Shown here: piece after piece, positions 16,006 to 25,666 of the stretch
Position numbering within the stretch: position 1 is the first letter of the stretch
How the letters are laid out: the number at the start of each line of letters is the position of its first letter
Source: Neorhodopirellula lusitana
GTDB taxonomy: Bacteria; Planctomycetota; Planctomycetia; Pirellulales; Pirellulaceae
Length of the DNA: 64,000 bases
Reading direction: 5' to 3'
NCBI RefSeq assembly: GCF_900182915.1
Contig: NZ_FXUG01000021.1
Location: 1-64,000 of the forward strand
Notes under the pieces: generated by a model
What the model was told of the DNA's origin: nothing
Seen by the model: only the letters and a program-made list of their open reading frames with translations
The model's database searches: none
Position numbers and translations under genes: made by a program

Positions 16006-17316
16006 TCAATCATGAGTGTTGACGAGTTGCTGTTCTTGCAAATGCGTCATGCGGCGTTTTGACAACAAACGCATCATCTCGTCCGCACCTCCCGAAGCGA
16101 GCGTCGCGATGTCACGTGGCTTGGTGGCGTCACCAAACTCGTAGGTAACCGCAGCCACATTCAGGGTTTGCCGAACCCAAGCTTTCGAGGTGGTTCGATT
16201 GGAATTGTGATCCATGTCGAGGTTGACATCGTACCACGCAAACCGATCGTCGAGTGCATTGAGCCAATTGGAAGTGAAATTGGGCGGGAACGCCTCGTTC
16301 ACATCCGCCGCCGTGTAGAACACATCTTCATACGTCGAGTGAAAATCCAAGAACAAGTACAGCGACCGTGGGCCAGCTCGGCGATACGACAACAACTCTC
16401 GTTTCAACGCTCGCGTTTCCGGCTGGGTGAAGTGCACCCAATCTCGATTCAAGTCCACACCGGCTGCGTTGCACCGCCAATGACCACGGGCAACGCCATC
16501 CGGATTCGCTGTCGGAATCACAACGGTGGTAAACAGTTCTCGGAACTGGCTTGCCCGAGGCGTGTCCGCACTGACCGCCTCGACGAACCGCATCAACCCA
16601 AGCATCCCAGAAACTTCAGTGGGATGCTGCCGAGCCATCAAGAAGATCGTCGCCGGTGAATGACTCGCACCAATCTTCAAACGCCGGATCGGACGGTCTT
16701 CCACCGAGTATCCGATCACGTCTTCGCTGACATAAGAATGCTCGGCGATTTCGTCTATCCACTGGTCCACCGATTGATTGGTCAACAATTGCCTCGCCGA
16801 CACCCACAATGGTTTCGTGTCAGCGCGTATCTTCATGACAACCTGCTTCTTCAGCGGATGCACACTGTGGACCATTCGATCGCCGGGATACCACTTCTTT
16901 CCATCGCGACTGACCACTGGGGCATAGCGATGCGTCCCGCCTTCATAACAAAGTCGAATCGATAGGTCGCACGGTTTGGTCGCTCGAACTTGAAACGCAT
17001 ACCATGCGCTGTCGTTGATCGGCTTGTGTTCCGGTCGAATGATCAAATCAAACTGCGAGGGCCCGATCTGCACGCACTGACTAACGCGTCCCCCGGGAAA
17101 ATCACTACGGATCCGCACGCTTCTATCTTCGGATTCAAAGCGAATCGCTGACTTATCAAGCGAACTGTCGTAGTTCGGGTCGAACGCGTGGGCACTGGAA
17201 TAATCCAGGCCGACAACGAATGCGGCGAACGCAAATACGACCAAGCAAGATACTGTGTTGGCAGTAACGCAGTGCGTAACGCGACATGGGACGCGGTGGA
17301 TCGTGGCTGACTTCAT
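16006..17316 (-). CDS. Secreted M14-family zinc carboxypeptidase
   Basis: A 436-residue protein with an N-terminal hydrophobic export segment (VSCLVVFAFAAFVVGLDYSSAHA). The N-terminal third is a beta-sandwich-like domain, as in cytosolic-carboxypeptidase-type M14 proteins. The catalytic part has zinc ligands His and Glu in RQHPTE, the substrate-binding region NPDGVARGHWRCNAAGVDLNRDW, the third ligand in LDFHST, and the catalytic Glu in TYEFGD. It probably trims C-terminal residues from peptides or wall-derived peptides outside the cytoplasm. It lies directly upstream of the DASS transporter on the same strand, so the two may be co-transcribed. Confidence 0.85.
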   Translation of the reverse strand: MKSATIHRVPCRVTHCVTANTVSCLVVFAFAAFVVGLDYSSAHAFDPNYDSSLDKSAIRFESEDRSVRIRSDFPGGRVSQCVQIGPSQFDLIIRPEHKPINDSAWYAFQVRATKPCDLSIRLCYEGGTHRYAPVVSRDGKKWYPGDRMVHSVHPLKKQVVMKIRADTKPLWVSARQLLTNQSVDQWIDEIAEHSYVSEDVIGYSVEDRPIRRLKIGASHSPATIFLMARQHPTEVSGMLGLMRFVEAVSADTPRASQFRELFTTVVIPTANPDGVARGHWRCNAAGVDLNRDWVHFTQPETRALKRELLSYRRAGPRSLYLFLDFHSTYEDVFYTAADVNEAFPPNFTSNWLNALDDRFAWYDVNLDMDHNSNRTTSKAWVRQTLNVAAVTYEFGDATKPRDIATLASGGADEMMRLLSKRRMTHLQEQQLVNTHD

Positions 17317-17467
17317 ATGACCTCCGGCTCAGGTTCCAGGTTGTTTATCAACCCTACCCGCGCCGGTGGCCCTAGGAGTTCATACAAAAACCGATTGGCG
17401 GTTTAATCGATATCAAGCTGACCTGAAACGACGAAAGCAAAAGATATCCCTGCTCCCGAAAAAAGAC

Positions 17468-20302
17468 TCAAGTCGCCAACTGGTCAGCCATGGTTGATTG
17501 CGCCTGTTTGATCGCTTCAGGCAATTTAGCCGGATCTTTCCCGCCCGCTTGAGCCATGTCAGGGCGTCCACCACCGCCACCGCCAACAACCCGAGCAGTC
17601 GCACCGACCCACTCGCCCGCCTTCAGTCCACGGTCAACCAACTCGCGGCTCAGACCACCAACCAAGACAACCTTGTCACCTTGAGCGGCACCGAACAGCA
17701 CAGCCGAAGGCCCCGTCGACTTCTTACGAATTTGATCGATCCAGCTTCGCATCATGTTCGGATTCGCACCGGGGACTTCCGCGACGACCAACAGCGTGTC
17801 CCCAATGGTCGACCCGCCCGCAATCAATTCATCCACCGAAACCGAACCACCGGCACTGACTTCTTTCAATTGTTCGACCAAGGATCCTCGATCAGCCAAC
17901 AACGCATCCAAACGGCCGAGCACATCATCAATCGCAACGTGCAGGCGGCGCGTCAGACCACGCACTGCGGTTCGCACGGCGTTGTAGTTCTGTACGTCAA
18001 TCTTGGTAGCCTTGGACATATCCAGTTGGAACGCGGCCGGATATTCGGCAGCCTTCCCGGCGGCCAGTTCTTTCTTCAGACGTCGGACTTCCTCAATCAA
18101 CGCATCCGTTGCACTGGCGGCTACCGAGGGATCACACCCCAGTTTTTCGGCGACAGTACTAAGCAGATTCTTGGTTTGTTCGCGGTGTTGTTTCGCGCGG
18201 TCCCCCGTCAGCGCCTCGATTCGGCGTGTCCCCGTCGACACACTCTCCTCGACAACCACTTCAAACGATCCTACATCGGCGGTATTGGTCAGGTGAGTCC
18301 CGCCGCACAACTCGCGACTGAACGTTCCCATCGAAACCATCCGGCAAGGGTCAGGGTACTTTTCACCGAACAACATCATCGCGCCGGCTTCGCGTGCATC
18401 TGCCAACGACACGGTGTCCCAGCGAATTTCCTCGGACGCTTCGACCAGCTTCAAGACATCCTTCTCGATCTCGACAAGCGTGTCGTCATCGATCGCTTTG
18501 GGGTTCGTGAAGTCAAATCGCAAACGATCCGCTTCCACTTTGCTTCCCTGTTGTTCAGCGTGCCGGCCCACATGGGTATGCAATGCGTGATGCAAGATGT
18601 GTGTCGCGGAGTGAGCACGAGCCAACGCGGTTCGGTTTTCGACATCGACTTTCGCCGTGCAAGATTCACCTACGGAAATCTTCCCCTTCACCAACCGACC
18701 GTGATGAACGATCAGTGAAGCGTGCCGCTGGGTATCGGTGACCTCAAAACGAAATTGCTCATTTTCAATCACGCCCGTATCGCCAACCTGCCCGCCCGAC
18801 TCACCATAGAACGGTGAATGATCCAGCACCAATCGCAATACCGCGTCACCAGGTCGATCCAAGTGACTGAGCAGTTGGCCTTCATCACCCTTGTCTTGCC
18901 CATCACCAGTGATGATGCCTTTGACGGTCGCGCTCGCCTCGATCGCTTCATAGCCAATAAACGGCGTTTCGCGGAGTGATTCTTTCAGCGTTTCCAGCGG
19001 TCCAGTTTGGAACAAAACACGTTGGCCACCGTCGCTCTCATCGGCGTGCTTGTCCATGGCGTCTTTAAAGCCATCCCAGTCGAACGTGAAGTTCTGCTCG
19101 GCGGCCAAGGTTTGCACCAATTCCGGTGGCACGCCGTAGGTCGTCAACAAATCGGCTGCATCAGCACCGGGAACCATCACCGATGACTCATCCTGCATCT
19201 CTTCAAACAAGCGATGAATGCGTTTCATCCCGCCGTCGATTGTCGAGAAAAATGCCTTCTCTTCCGCTTCAATTGCTTCCCCGACTCGCTGAGCGGTTTG
19301 GCCCAATTCGGGGTAGGCAGCCTTGGATGCGTCCGCAACCGCCTCCACCATTTTGAACAAGAACGGCTCGCGCAGATTCATCTGATAACCGTCCAAAACC
19401 GCACGGCGGATCAAACGACGGATCACCGAACGAGCATCCTTGGGGCCGGGATAAACGTTTTCGTGAATCGCAAACACACTCGCCCGTGCATGGTCCGTGA
19501 TCCGGCGCAACCGGCGACCGTTATCGCTTTCATACTCGTACTTCACCCCCACCACATCCGCCGCGGCATGCACGATCGGCAAGAGACTATCGATGTGGAA
19601 GTTCGTTGGCACGCCTTGCAAGACACTGGCCGTACGTTCCAGCCCCATACCGGTATCAATGTTCTTGCTAGGCAGCGGATGCAAGTTATCCGGCGGTGTC
19701 CCGATGCGGTTGAACTGGGTGAACACGAGGTTCCAGATTTCAACGTCGCTGCCATCTTCAAGTTGATAGTAAATCTCGCTGCATGGACCGCAAACGCCAT
19801 CCGGACCTTCACTCGGTGCCGACGCAGGCCAGAAGTTTTCGTCCTCGTCCATTCGCTTGATCCGAGCACTGGGCAACCCAATTTTGTTGTTCCAAATCCC
19901 GAACGCTTCGTCGTCGTCTTTGTAAACCGTGACCGTCAATCGCTCGCCCGGAATCCCCAGCCACTTTTTGTCCGTCAGGAATTCCCAAGCCCAATGAATT
20001 GCTTCCTCTTTGAAGTAATCCCCAAACGAGAAATTACCCAGCATTTCGAAGAACGTGTGATGGAACGCCGTGCGTCCCACGTTATCAATGTCGCCAGTAC
20101 GCAAACACTTCTGACACGTCGTCGCGCGGGTGTAGTCCAGCTTCACCTTGCCCAAGAAGTGATCCTTGAACTGATTCATCCCGGCGGGCGTGAACAGCAC
20201 CGAAGGATCCCAGGCGGGAACCAACACGTCACTGGGTTGGCGTACGCAACCCTTGGAGACATAAAAGTCGAGATACTTTTCGCGTAGTTCGTCAGTTTTC
20301 AT
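17468..20302 (-). CDS. alaS: Alanine--tRNA ligase
   Basis: A 944-residue class II synthetase, somewhat longer than the usual 870-880. The N-terminal catalytic part begins KTDELREKYLDFYVSKGC and contains motif 2 (RATTCQKCLRTGDIDNVGRT, FHHTFFEMLGNFSFGDYF). The editing domain has HSATHILHHAL and CGGTHLTNTADVGSF, the metal-binding pair that clears Ser- and Gly-tRNA-Ala. The C-Ala oligomerisation domain ends with a Gly-rich segment (GGGGGGRPDMAQAGGKD). The editing Cys and His are present, so proofreading should work. The start at ATG 20302 matches the family N-terminus. serS lies 92 bases upstream in the same direction. Confidence 0.97.
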   Translation of the reverse strand: MKTDELREKYLDFYVSKGCVRQPSDVLVPAWDPSVLFTPAGMNQFKDHFLGKVKLDYTRATTCQKCLRTGDIDNVGRTAFHHTFFEMLGNFSFGDYFKEEAIHWAWEFLTDKKWLGIPGERLTVTVYKDDDEAFGIWNNKIGLPSARIKRMDEDENFWPASAPSEGPDGVCGPCSEIYYQLEDGSDVEIWNLVFTQFNRIGTPPDNLHPLPSKNIDTGMGLERTASVLQGVPTNFHIDSLLPIVHAAADVVGVKYEYESDNGRRLRRITDHARASVFAIHENVYPGPKDARSVIRRLIRRAVLDGYQMNLREPFLFKMVEAVADASKAAYPELGQTAQRVGEAIEAEEKAFFSTIDGGMKRIHRLFEEMQDESSVMVPGADAADLLTTYGVPPELVQTLAAEQNFTFDWDGFKDAMDKHADESDGGQRVLFQTGPLETLKESLRETPFIGYEAIEASATVKGIITGDGQDKGDEGQLLSHLDRPGDAVLRLVLDHSPFYGESGGQVGDTGVIENEQFRFEVTDTQRHASLIVHHGRLVKGKISVGESCTAKVDVENRTALARAHSATHILHHALHTHVGRHAEQQGSKVEADRLRFDFTNPKAIDDDTLVEIEKDVLKLVEASEEIRWDTVSLADAREAGAMMLFGEKYPDPCRMVSMGTFSRELCGGTHLTNTADVGSFEVVVEESVSTGTRRIEALTGDRAKQHREQTKNLLSTVAEKLGCDPSVAASATDALIEEVRRLKKELAAGKAAEYPAAFQLDMSKATKIDVQNYNAVRTAVRGLTRRLHVAIDDVLGRLDALLADRGSLVEQLKEVSAGGSVSVDELIAGGSTIGDTLLVVAEVPGANPNMMRSWIDQIRKKSTGPSAVLFGAAQGDKVVLVGGLSRELVDRGLKAGEWVGATARVVGGGGGGRPDMAQAGGKDPAKLPEAIKQAQSTMADQLAT

Positions 20303-20315
20303 AGCAGAGAGGTTT

Positions 20316-20348
20316 TAGCTGTTAGCGATTAGCTGTTAGCGACTAGCT
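20316..20348. repeat. 14-bp tandem repeat upstream of alaS
   Basis: TAGCTGTTAGCGA(T/C) occurs twice in a row, followed by a partial third unit (TAGCT). It lies 14 bases before the alaS start, within the short serS-alaS spacer, so it would be in the alaS leader. No T-box is recognisable. Confidence 0.6.
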
Positions 20349-20394
20349 TTGGCAGCGCATTGATAGATAGTAGGGGATGGTTAAAAAGTCGCGC

Positions 20395-21678
20395 TCACGC
20401 AATTGGCTCGAGGACGTCTTTACCTACCCAAGGTCGCAGAATCTTGGGCACGTTGATGCTCCCATCGGCACGCTGGTGATTCTCCAAAACGGCGATCATC
20501 GCTCGTCCCGTTGCCACAGCCGTCCCGTTCAAGGTGTGAGCGTACTGGGTTCCCTTTTGGCCGGGCGTCTTGTAACGCACATCCAATCGTCGAGCCTGGT
20601 AATCGGTGCAGTTACTGGTACTGGTCACCTCGCCCCACTCGCCGGCGTCGCCCCGACCGGGCATCCAAGCTTCCAAATCATACTTGCGGTAGGCCGGTCC
20701 GCCCAAGTCGCCCGCAGCCGTATCGACCACTCGGTAGGGCACTTCCAATGCATCGAACAACTCGCATTCGAGGCCTCGCATCTCTTCATGCAACGCGTCA
20801 CTTTGATCGGGCAGTGCGAAGGCAAACATTTCAACTTTGGTGAATTGGTGAACCCGGTACAAGCCACGCGATGCCCGACCCGCCGCACCGGCTTCGGTTC
20901 GGAAACAATGACTGAGGCCACACAACTTCAGCGGCATTTCCTCGCTAGCGAGCACCTGCCCACTCAACATCCCGCCGAGAGTGATCTCGGCGGTCGCCAC
21001 CAGGTTCAGCTCGGTGTTTTCGATGCTGTAGATTTGGGTTTCGGGACCACGAGGATTGAATCCCGTGCCCTGCAACACGCTGGTCAGCGCCACGTCGGGC
21101 GTCGCTACCGGGGTGAAGCCCCGATCGCTCAGGAAGCTAATCGCGAACTGTTGCAACGCCAGGTCCAAACGGACCGCAGCGTTACGCAGGAAGTAGAACC
21201 CCGAACCAGCGACGCGAGCACCGCCTTCGAAGTCGAACATGTCGTGCTTCTCGCCCAACTCCAGGTGATCCAGCGCCTTGAAATCCATCGTCGGCTTGGG
21301 AGTCTTGCCGAAGCCCAATTCGTTGGCATCTTCTTCACCGCCATCGGGAACCGCCTCGTGGGTCAGGTTCGGCAGGATCGTTTGCAGCGCCAGAATCTTG
21401 GCTTCCAGCTCATCTTGCTGAGCCGCAGCGGCCTCCTTCTTCGCACGCAGTTCTCGGCCCTCGGCGATCAAGGCTTGGCGGGCATCGTTGTCAGCGGCCT
21501 TGGGAATCTGCTTGCTGACCTCGTTGGCCAGGCGATTGAATTCCTGGGATTGCTGCAACGCCTCGAGTCGCTCCGTTTCGAGCGTGCAAATCGCAGCCAC
21601 GTCGACGTCAACGCCTCGACGAGCCGAGTTTTTAGCGACTAAATCCGCGTTTTGCAGAATGAATTTTCGATCGAGCAT
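20395..21678 (-). CDS. serS: Serine--tRNA ligase
   Basis: A 427-residue class II synthetase of normal length. The N-terminal coiled-coil arm (ETERLEALQQSQEFNRLANEVSKQIP; EGRELRAKKEAAAAQQDELEAKI in pieces) binds the long variable arm of tRNA-Ser. The catalytic domain has motif 2 (CFRTEAGAAGRASRGLYRVHQF) and motif 3 (NGTAVATGRAMIAVLENHQ). It begins MLDRKFILQNADLVAKN, the usual start. It precedes alaS with a 92-base gap, a plausible two-synthetase transcript. Confidence 0.97.
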   Translation of the reverse strand: MLDRKFILQNADLVAKNSARRGVDVDVAAICTLETERLEALQQSQEFNRLANEVSKQIPKAADNDARQALIAEGRELRAKKEAAAAQQDELEAKILALQTILPNLTHEAVPDGGEEDANELGFGKTPKPTMDFKALDHLELGEKHDMFDFEGGARVAGSGFYFLRNAAVRLDLALQQFAISFLSDRGFTPVATPDVALTSVLQGTGFNPRGPETQIYSIENTELNLVATAEITLGGMLSGQVLASEEMPLKLCGLSHCFRTEAGAAGRASRGLYRVHQFTKVEMFAFALPDQSDALHEEMRGLECELFDALEVPYRVVDTAAGDLGGPAYRKYDLEAWMPGRGDAGEWGEVTSTSNCTDYQARRLDVRYKTPGQKGTQYAHTLNGTAVATGRAMIAVLENHQRADGSINVPKILRPWVGKDVLEPIA

Positions 21679-21869
21679 CGGCCAAATGGTCAGGTGCGAG
21701 GGTTAGGAAAGAAGCAAGGACAGTTCCAAGAGCGCACAACTTAGCGAAATTCGGTCGCTTTTCGCAGTCCAGACTCCGCATCGCCCGCCTCAAATCCAGC
21801 AATTCCCCAAAACCAGCCATTCCCGCGACGAAGTCGGGCGGTGAACCCTGCAATTCACCGCAGCGTAAA

Positions 21870-22496
21870 TCACCGCAGCGGAGGCCGACCGTGATGGCTA
21901 CGGATTCGGTTGACCAACGCCCATGCCGGTCCATGCGACCGCAGGCACGCGACGATTCGGCTGGTGGAAACTGCCCAGAGCGGCGCTACCAGACTGGGCT
22001 GCCCGCCGGCGACGTGCACGTCATTCAACAACATTGCCAGCAACCCTGGCTTCCGCTCGTTATCGTCGGCCAACTTCATCGACGACTTGTGGTACGCCTG
22101 ACGCACCGCTCGCTCCAGTGGATCTGGCGTCTGGACCAAACCACCAACTGACGAGGCTTCCACCGGCGAGGCCCCTGATAAAGAGGCTTCCAATGGCGAG
22201 ACACTGCGAAGTGAAACCGCCAACACAAAACGCAGCCGCTGCACGGCAACGGACCGGTTTCGATGCTGGTTCCGCTGTTCAGTCGCCTCCGCCGTGATCT
22301 CCGCCGGACGGTAAGTGATGAACACACCCGAAGCCGTCCGGTTGCGGTGCTGTCCACCCGGCCCACTGCGAGACTGAGTCCGAAACTCGCAAAGTGGTAG
22401 TAAATCTTCGACCGGGATCACCGCCGGATGAGGAGCCGACACATGGACCAACTCCAATCGCGTTTCGGGGTCCGGCAACTGAGCCGCGTTGTCCAC
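21870..22496 (-). CDS. GGQ-motif release-factor-like protein
   Basis: A 208-residue protein with the class I release factor catalytic loop GPGGQHRNRT (GGQ near residues 48-50) and the neighbouring FITYRPAEITAEATEQRNQHRNR segment typical of RF-1 domain proteins. It lacks the codon-recognition domains of RF1/RF2, so it resembles ArfB/RF-H-type peptidyl-tRNA hydrolases that act on stalled ribosomes. A variable insertion (residues about 90-125) contains short repeats (LEASLSGASPVEASSVGG). It begins three bases after the stop of the M50-HlyD gene, so it is translated from the same message. Its link with the export genes is unexplained. Confidence 0.8.
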   Translation of the reverse strand: MDNAAQLPDPETRLELVHVSAPHPAVIPVEDLLPLCEFRTQSRSGPGGQHRNRTASGVFITYRPAEITAEATEQRNQHRNRSVAVQRLRFVLAVSLRSVSPLEASLSGASPVEASSVGGLVQTPDPLERAVRQAYHKSSMKLADDNERKPGLLAMLLNDVHVAGGQPSLVAPLWAVSTSRIVACLRSHGPAWALVNRIRSHHGRPPLR

Positions 22497-22499
22497 CGC

Positions 22500-24680
22500 C
22501 TACCTCCCAATCACATCACGAGTCATCTCGACCAAATCTTCCCAAAGTGCTTTCCTGGCAAGATGCACCACCACTTGGCATTCGGCACCATCCCAGCGAA
22601 CCAGGTGGTCCATCGTAACGGATCCATCAGGCGACAGGTCGGCAATCGCTTGATAGCCATGCTTCGCGTTTCCCGTTGCAGACTGCCCCGTAGCCATCTG
22701 CTGTGCCCCAGCATCCGACCGCAACGGTGAGACGGCGCGAACGGTGGAATGCTGAACCGCTTCCCCGCCGGCACCCAGTTCATTCATCACTTGAGTTGTT
22801 TCAAAACCTGCCGTCGAACGAAAACTCCGACCTGGAATCACAATACGAACCTCCGAGCCAACCAAGATCTCATCGTGATCATCCGAATCCAAAGGAATCG
22901 TGACCTGCAAATTCTCGCTGGTCGCAATCCGGCACCATGCCATCCGGTCAATCGCCAATTGTCCTGGTCCCGGACTCAATTCAAGTGGATCCGCTGCCAG
23001 CGTCGTCTCGGCTTCCGCACTGCCATCCGACGCTGACTCAGCACGACCTTGATTCCTGCCTGACCTACCAACGCCGGGCAACACCCAGCCGTCCACCGGC
23101 GCGACCACTCGCAACCGCTGCTGACGTTCGAGCAACTCATCTCGATCAACCGACACCGCCAACGATGCCGCGTCCAACACATCCCACTGGTTCTCCGGCA
23201 ACGATTGGCCAGACATTGCATGTTTGTCACCCGAGAGCGAAGCCAACCGGGCCGCACGCGAGCGATGCTTCAAAACTTTCGCCTGACCGTTGATGCTGAC
23301 CAAACGAATCTCAAGTTCCGGATCGGTCAAAGTCGCCAATCGCTGATCCTGCAGAACATGATCGCCCACCCGCACCTCGACCGACTCAACCATGCCGTCA
23401 CCGGGCAAGTAAACCGCTTTCACGTCCTTCGCCTCCAATCGGCCGGACACATGCCGATATCGAGGAAACGGGACCAACAGAATGACCAACAAGATCGCGA
23501 TCGCCCCCAATGCCAAACCACGACGGCGCCACTTTGGAACGACCGACCATTTCCCGTTCCCCAACCATACCGAGGCCATTGAACGCACCTTTCTAGCGGA
23601 AGCCGCCATCGCCAACACCACGACCAAGATGGCCGCGATCCGCCAACAACCAAAACGATCAGCGATCGCCAAGATCATCGTCGTAATCGCGACAAAGATA
23701 AAAACACGGTACACCGCTGCGGCAGCCTGATAGCCAATCAAGAACAGCGAGCGACGTCCCAACCGAAACCACGATCGAACCGGAAGACTCAGGCAACGCA
23801 TCCATTCTCGGCTAGCTTCGACACGCAAATTGCTGCTGTCGATCAAGTCGCTCAGGATGAAGTAGCCGTCATATCGCATCAACGGATTGGCATTGAATAA
23901 CACCGTACTGACTCCGCAAATCAGGATCACGTTCATGGCCGCCAGTCGCATATTGGCGGACTCAGCCAACACCCAAACCCAGATTGCGATCACGCAAACG
24001 ACACCTTCGGCAATCATTCCCGCCGCCATCACCGCGGCACGACGCATCGCACTGGGTTGCCGCCACACCTCCGTCACGTCCACGAACGGACACGGCATGA
24101 AGCACAAGAACCAAATCCCGGCCACGCCGGGGCGAGACCCAAACCGTCGACAAGCCGTCGCGTGTCCCAACTCGTGAACCGTTTTGGTAAGCACGAATAC
24201 CGCCGCCGCACTCATCGGATGCATCGTCGTAATGTAGTGCGTCAAACTTGGCACGCTTCCCGCCCAACGTTCCCAACGCATCGACAAAACCAACACTCCA
24301 ATCGCCGCCGCGATCGACCACATCAAGATTGCCTTGGGTGCGAAAATCAGATCGCTGAAGCCGACCAATCGTTTGGCAATCGGATCAATCGATGTGATTG
24401 GAATTTTGATCGACAACGGCGACCATGCACCCGATCGATCATTCGCAGTTCGCGATCGAGTCCATCCCGCTGATGTCGCTTGTTGCCATAGCACCGCACC
24501 AGAATCCGCGTGGGATGTCGGTGTGTTGGTTCGGCGAAGCTGATCCCAGACGGCTCGCTTCGTGCGAGCAAACCGACCACTGATGTCATCCACCACCACG
24601 CAGTCGCGGCTACCGGCTAGCGGCATCACGTGTAAATCATTTCGAAGCAGCATGGCTCTTGATGCCGATTCAGGCGTCAT
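22500..24680 (-). CDS. M50-type membrane metalloprotease fused to an HlyD-like adaptor domain
   Basis: A 726-residue polytopic protein. After a soluble N-terminal region of about 100 residues come several helices. Zinc site HELGH is at 169-173 (TKTVHELGHATACRRFG) and the second site NPLMRYDG at 265-272, as in site-2 proteases and the peptide-bacteriocin zinc metalloprotease-like group. After a further helix (LALGAIAILLVILLVPF) the C-terminal third is an HlyD/biotinyl-lipoyl-like domain (SGRLEAKDVKAVYLPGDG; VESVEVRVGDHVLQDQRLATLTDPELE) placed outside the cytoplasm. The start at ATG 24680 overlaps the TGA of the preceding HlyD gene (ATGA), so the two are coupled; a much longer upstream open frame is a shadow of that gene. 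Intramembrane cleavage or a role in peptide export is likely; the substrate is unknown. Confidence 0.85.
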   Translation of the reverse strand: MTPESASRAMLLRNDLHVMPLAGSRDCVVVDDISGRFARTKRAVWDQLRRTNTPTSHADSGAVLWQQATSAGWTRSRTANDRSGAWSPLSIKIPITSIDPIAKRLVGFSDLIFAPKAILMWSIAAAIGVLVLSMRWERWAGSVPSLTHYITTMHPMSAAAVFVLTKTVHELGHATACRRFGSRPGVAGIWFLCFMPCPFVDVTEVWRQPSAMRRAAVMAAGMIAEGVVCVIAIWVWVLAESANMRLAAMNVILICGVSTVLFNANPLMRYDGYFILSDLIDSSNLRVEASREWMRCLSLPVRSWFRLGRRSLFLIGYQAAAAVYRVFIFVAITTMILAIADRFGCWRIAAILVVVLAMAASARKVRSMASVWLGNGKWSVVPKWRRRGLALGAIAILLVILLVPFPRYRHVSGRLEAKDVKAVYLPGDGMVESVEVRVGDHVLQDQRLATLTDPELEIRLVSINGQAKVLKHRSRAARLASLSGDKHAMSGQSLPENQWDVLDAASLAVSVDRDELLERQQRLRVVAPVDGWVLPGVGRSGRNQGRAESASDGSAEAETTLAADPLELSPGPGQLAIDRMAWCRIATSENLQVTIPLDSDDHDEILVGSEVRIVIPGRSFRSTAGFETTQVMNELGAGGEAVQHSTVRAVSPLRSDAGAQQMATGQSATGNAKHGYQAIADLSPDGSVTMDHLVRWDGAECQVVVHLARKALWEDLVEMTRDVIGR

Positions 24681-25666
24681 CGCAACGAACCCGATTGAAC
24701 TCGCTGTTCGCGCCAAGCCAGTTCGGCATCGGAACAATGAATGTTCATCGTCACATCCATCCCGGGCACCAATTGCCACCCATCGGCATCGGCAAGTCCC
24801 GCATTCCCAGAGGGCGAGTTTCGACGATTCGTCACCTCCGCGTGCAAGCGAAAACGATTCCCGGGCAACCGCGTCGGATCGACCGACAGCACTTTGCCTC
24901 GAAGCGAATGGGTCGTCTTCGCCCCGTTGGAAAAGGAGGTTTTTTCCCACAATACAGATACAGGTAAACCGACACAACGTGCCGGATCGAGCTGATTGGC
25001 GTCGACCAACGCATGCAAGTGCAGCACCGAGACGTCTGCGATCGTGACAAGGGGCTCGCCCTCGCGAATCCATTCACCCAATTCACGATGGATGTTCAAC
25101 ACCACGCCATCGGTCGGACTCACGCACTGCAAACGCTGCAACTCACTGTCGAAACTCGCGACGTCGACCGCTCGCAACTGAATGTCAATTTCGGCCTGTC
25201 GGCGTTGCTTACCGACCCGTGCCAATTCCAACTCCGCTCGTTCAACGGCAAGCCTCATCCGCCGAATCTGGTTCCGTGCGACCGCACCGCTAACCCGTTC
25301 GCTCGCCTTCACGCTGTCATCCAGTTCCGCTTCGGCTTCCGCCAAAGCCGTTTCCGCATAACGCACTTCGACTTCATCACTTAATACCAACCGAGCCGCT
25401 TCCTGCTTCAGCGCCGCTGCACGGCGACGAATCACCAACGCGGTGTCGTCTAACTTCGCGACCACGTCGCCGGCTTGAATCCATTGATTTTGACGCGCCG
25501 ACATCACCGCCACAGGCCCACTTTGCCGGGCCGGCACGTCTACCTGCGCGGCAAAATCCACGACGACATCCTGAACCGTCACCAAATGATCAGCCGCCGA
25601 CACATGTCCAGCAAACATTCCCACTAAGAGCGTCGCCGCCAAACAAGTCATCCATCGCATCTTCAT
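24677..25666 (-). CDS. HlyD-family periplasmic adaptor protein
   Basis: A 329-residue protein. A signal peptide (MTCLAATLLVGMFAGHVSA) is followed by a lipoyl-like half-motif (VDVPARQSGPVAVMSARQNQWIQAGDVVAKLDD), a helical hairpin with heptads (about residues 75-150), the second half-motif (CVSPTDGVVLNIHRELGEWIREGEPLVTIADVSVLHLHALVD) and a beta-barrel part. These are the ordered parts of a membrane fusion protein. ATG 25666 overlaps the stop of the GAF-HlyD gene (ATGA). It lies between two other HlyD-bearing proteins, and no ABC ATPase or RND pump is adjacent. Confidence 0.88.
   Translation of the reverse strand: MKMRWMTCLAATLLVGMFAGHVSAADHLVTVQDVVVDFAAQVDVPARQSGPVAVMSARQNQWIQAGDVVAKLDDTALVIRRRAAALKQEAARLVLSDEVEVRYAETALAEAEAELDDSVKASERVSGAVARNQIRRMRLAVERAELELARVGKQRRQAEIDIQLRAVDVASFDSELQRLQCVSPTDGVVLNIHRELGEWIREGEPLVTIADVSVLHLHALVDANQLDPARCVGLPVSVLWEKTSFSNGAKTTHSLRGKVLSVDPTRLPGNRFRLHAEVTNRRNSPSGNAGLADADGWQLVPGMDVTMNIHCSDAELAWREQRVQSGSLR

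Noticed and set aside
17498-18718. A 406-codon open frame antisense to alaS
   Set aside because: It lies opposite the editing and C-Ala parts of alaS and has no recognisable domain.
19214-20287. A 357-codon open frame antisense to the alaS catalytic domain
   Set aside because: Shadow of the class II synthetase core on the other strand.
20377-21642. A 421-codon open frame antisense to serS
   Set aside because: It covers serS almost exactly; serS has all class II motifs, and this frame has none.
24681-25073. Longer N-terminal extension of the M50-HlyD protein
   Set aside because: It lies inside the upstream HlyD gene; the ATGA overlap at 24680 gives a natural start.
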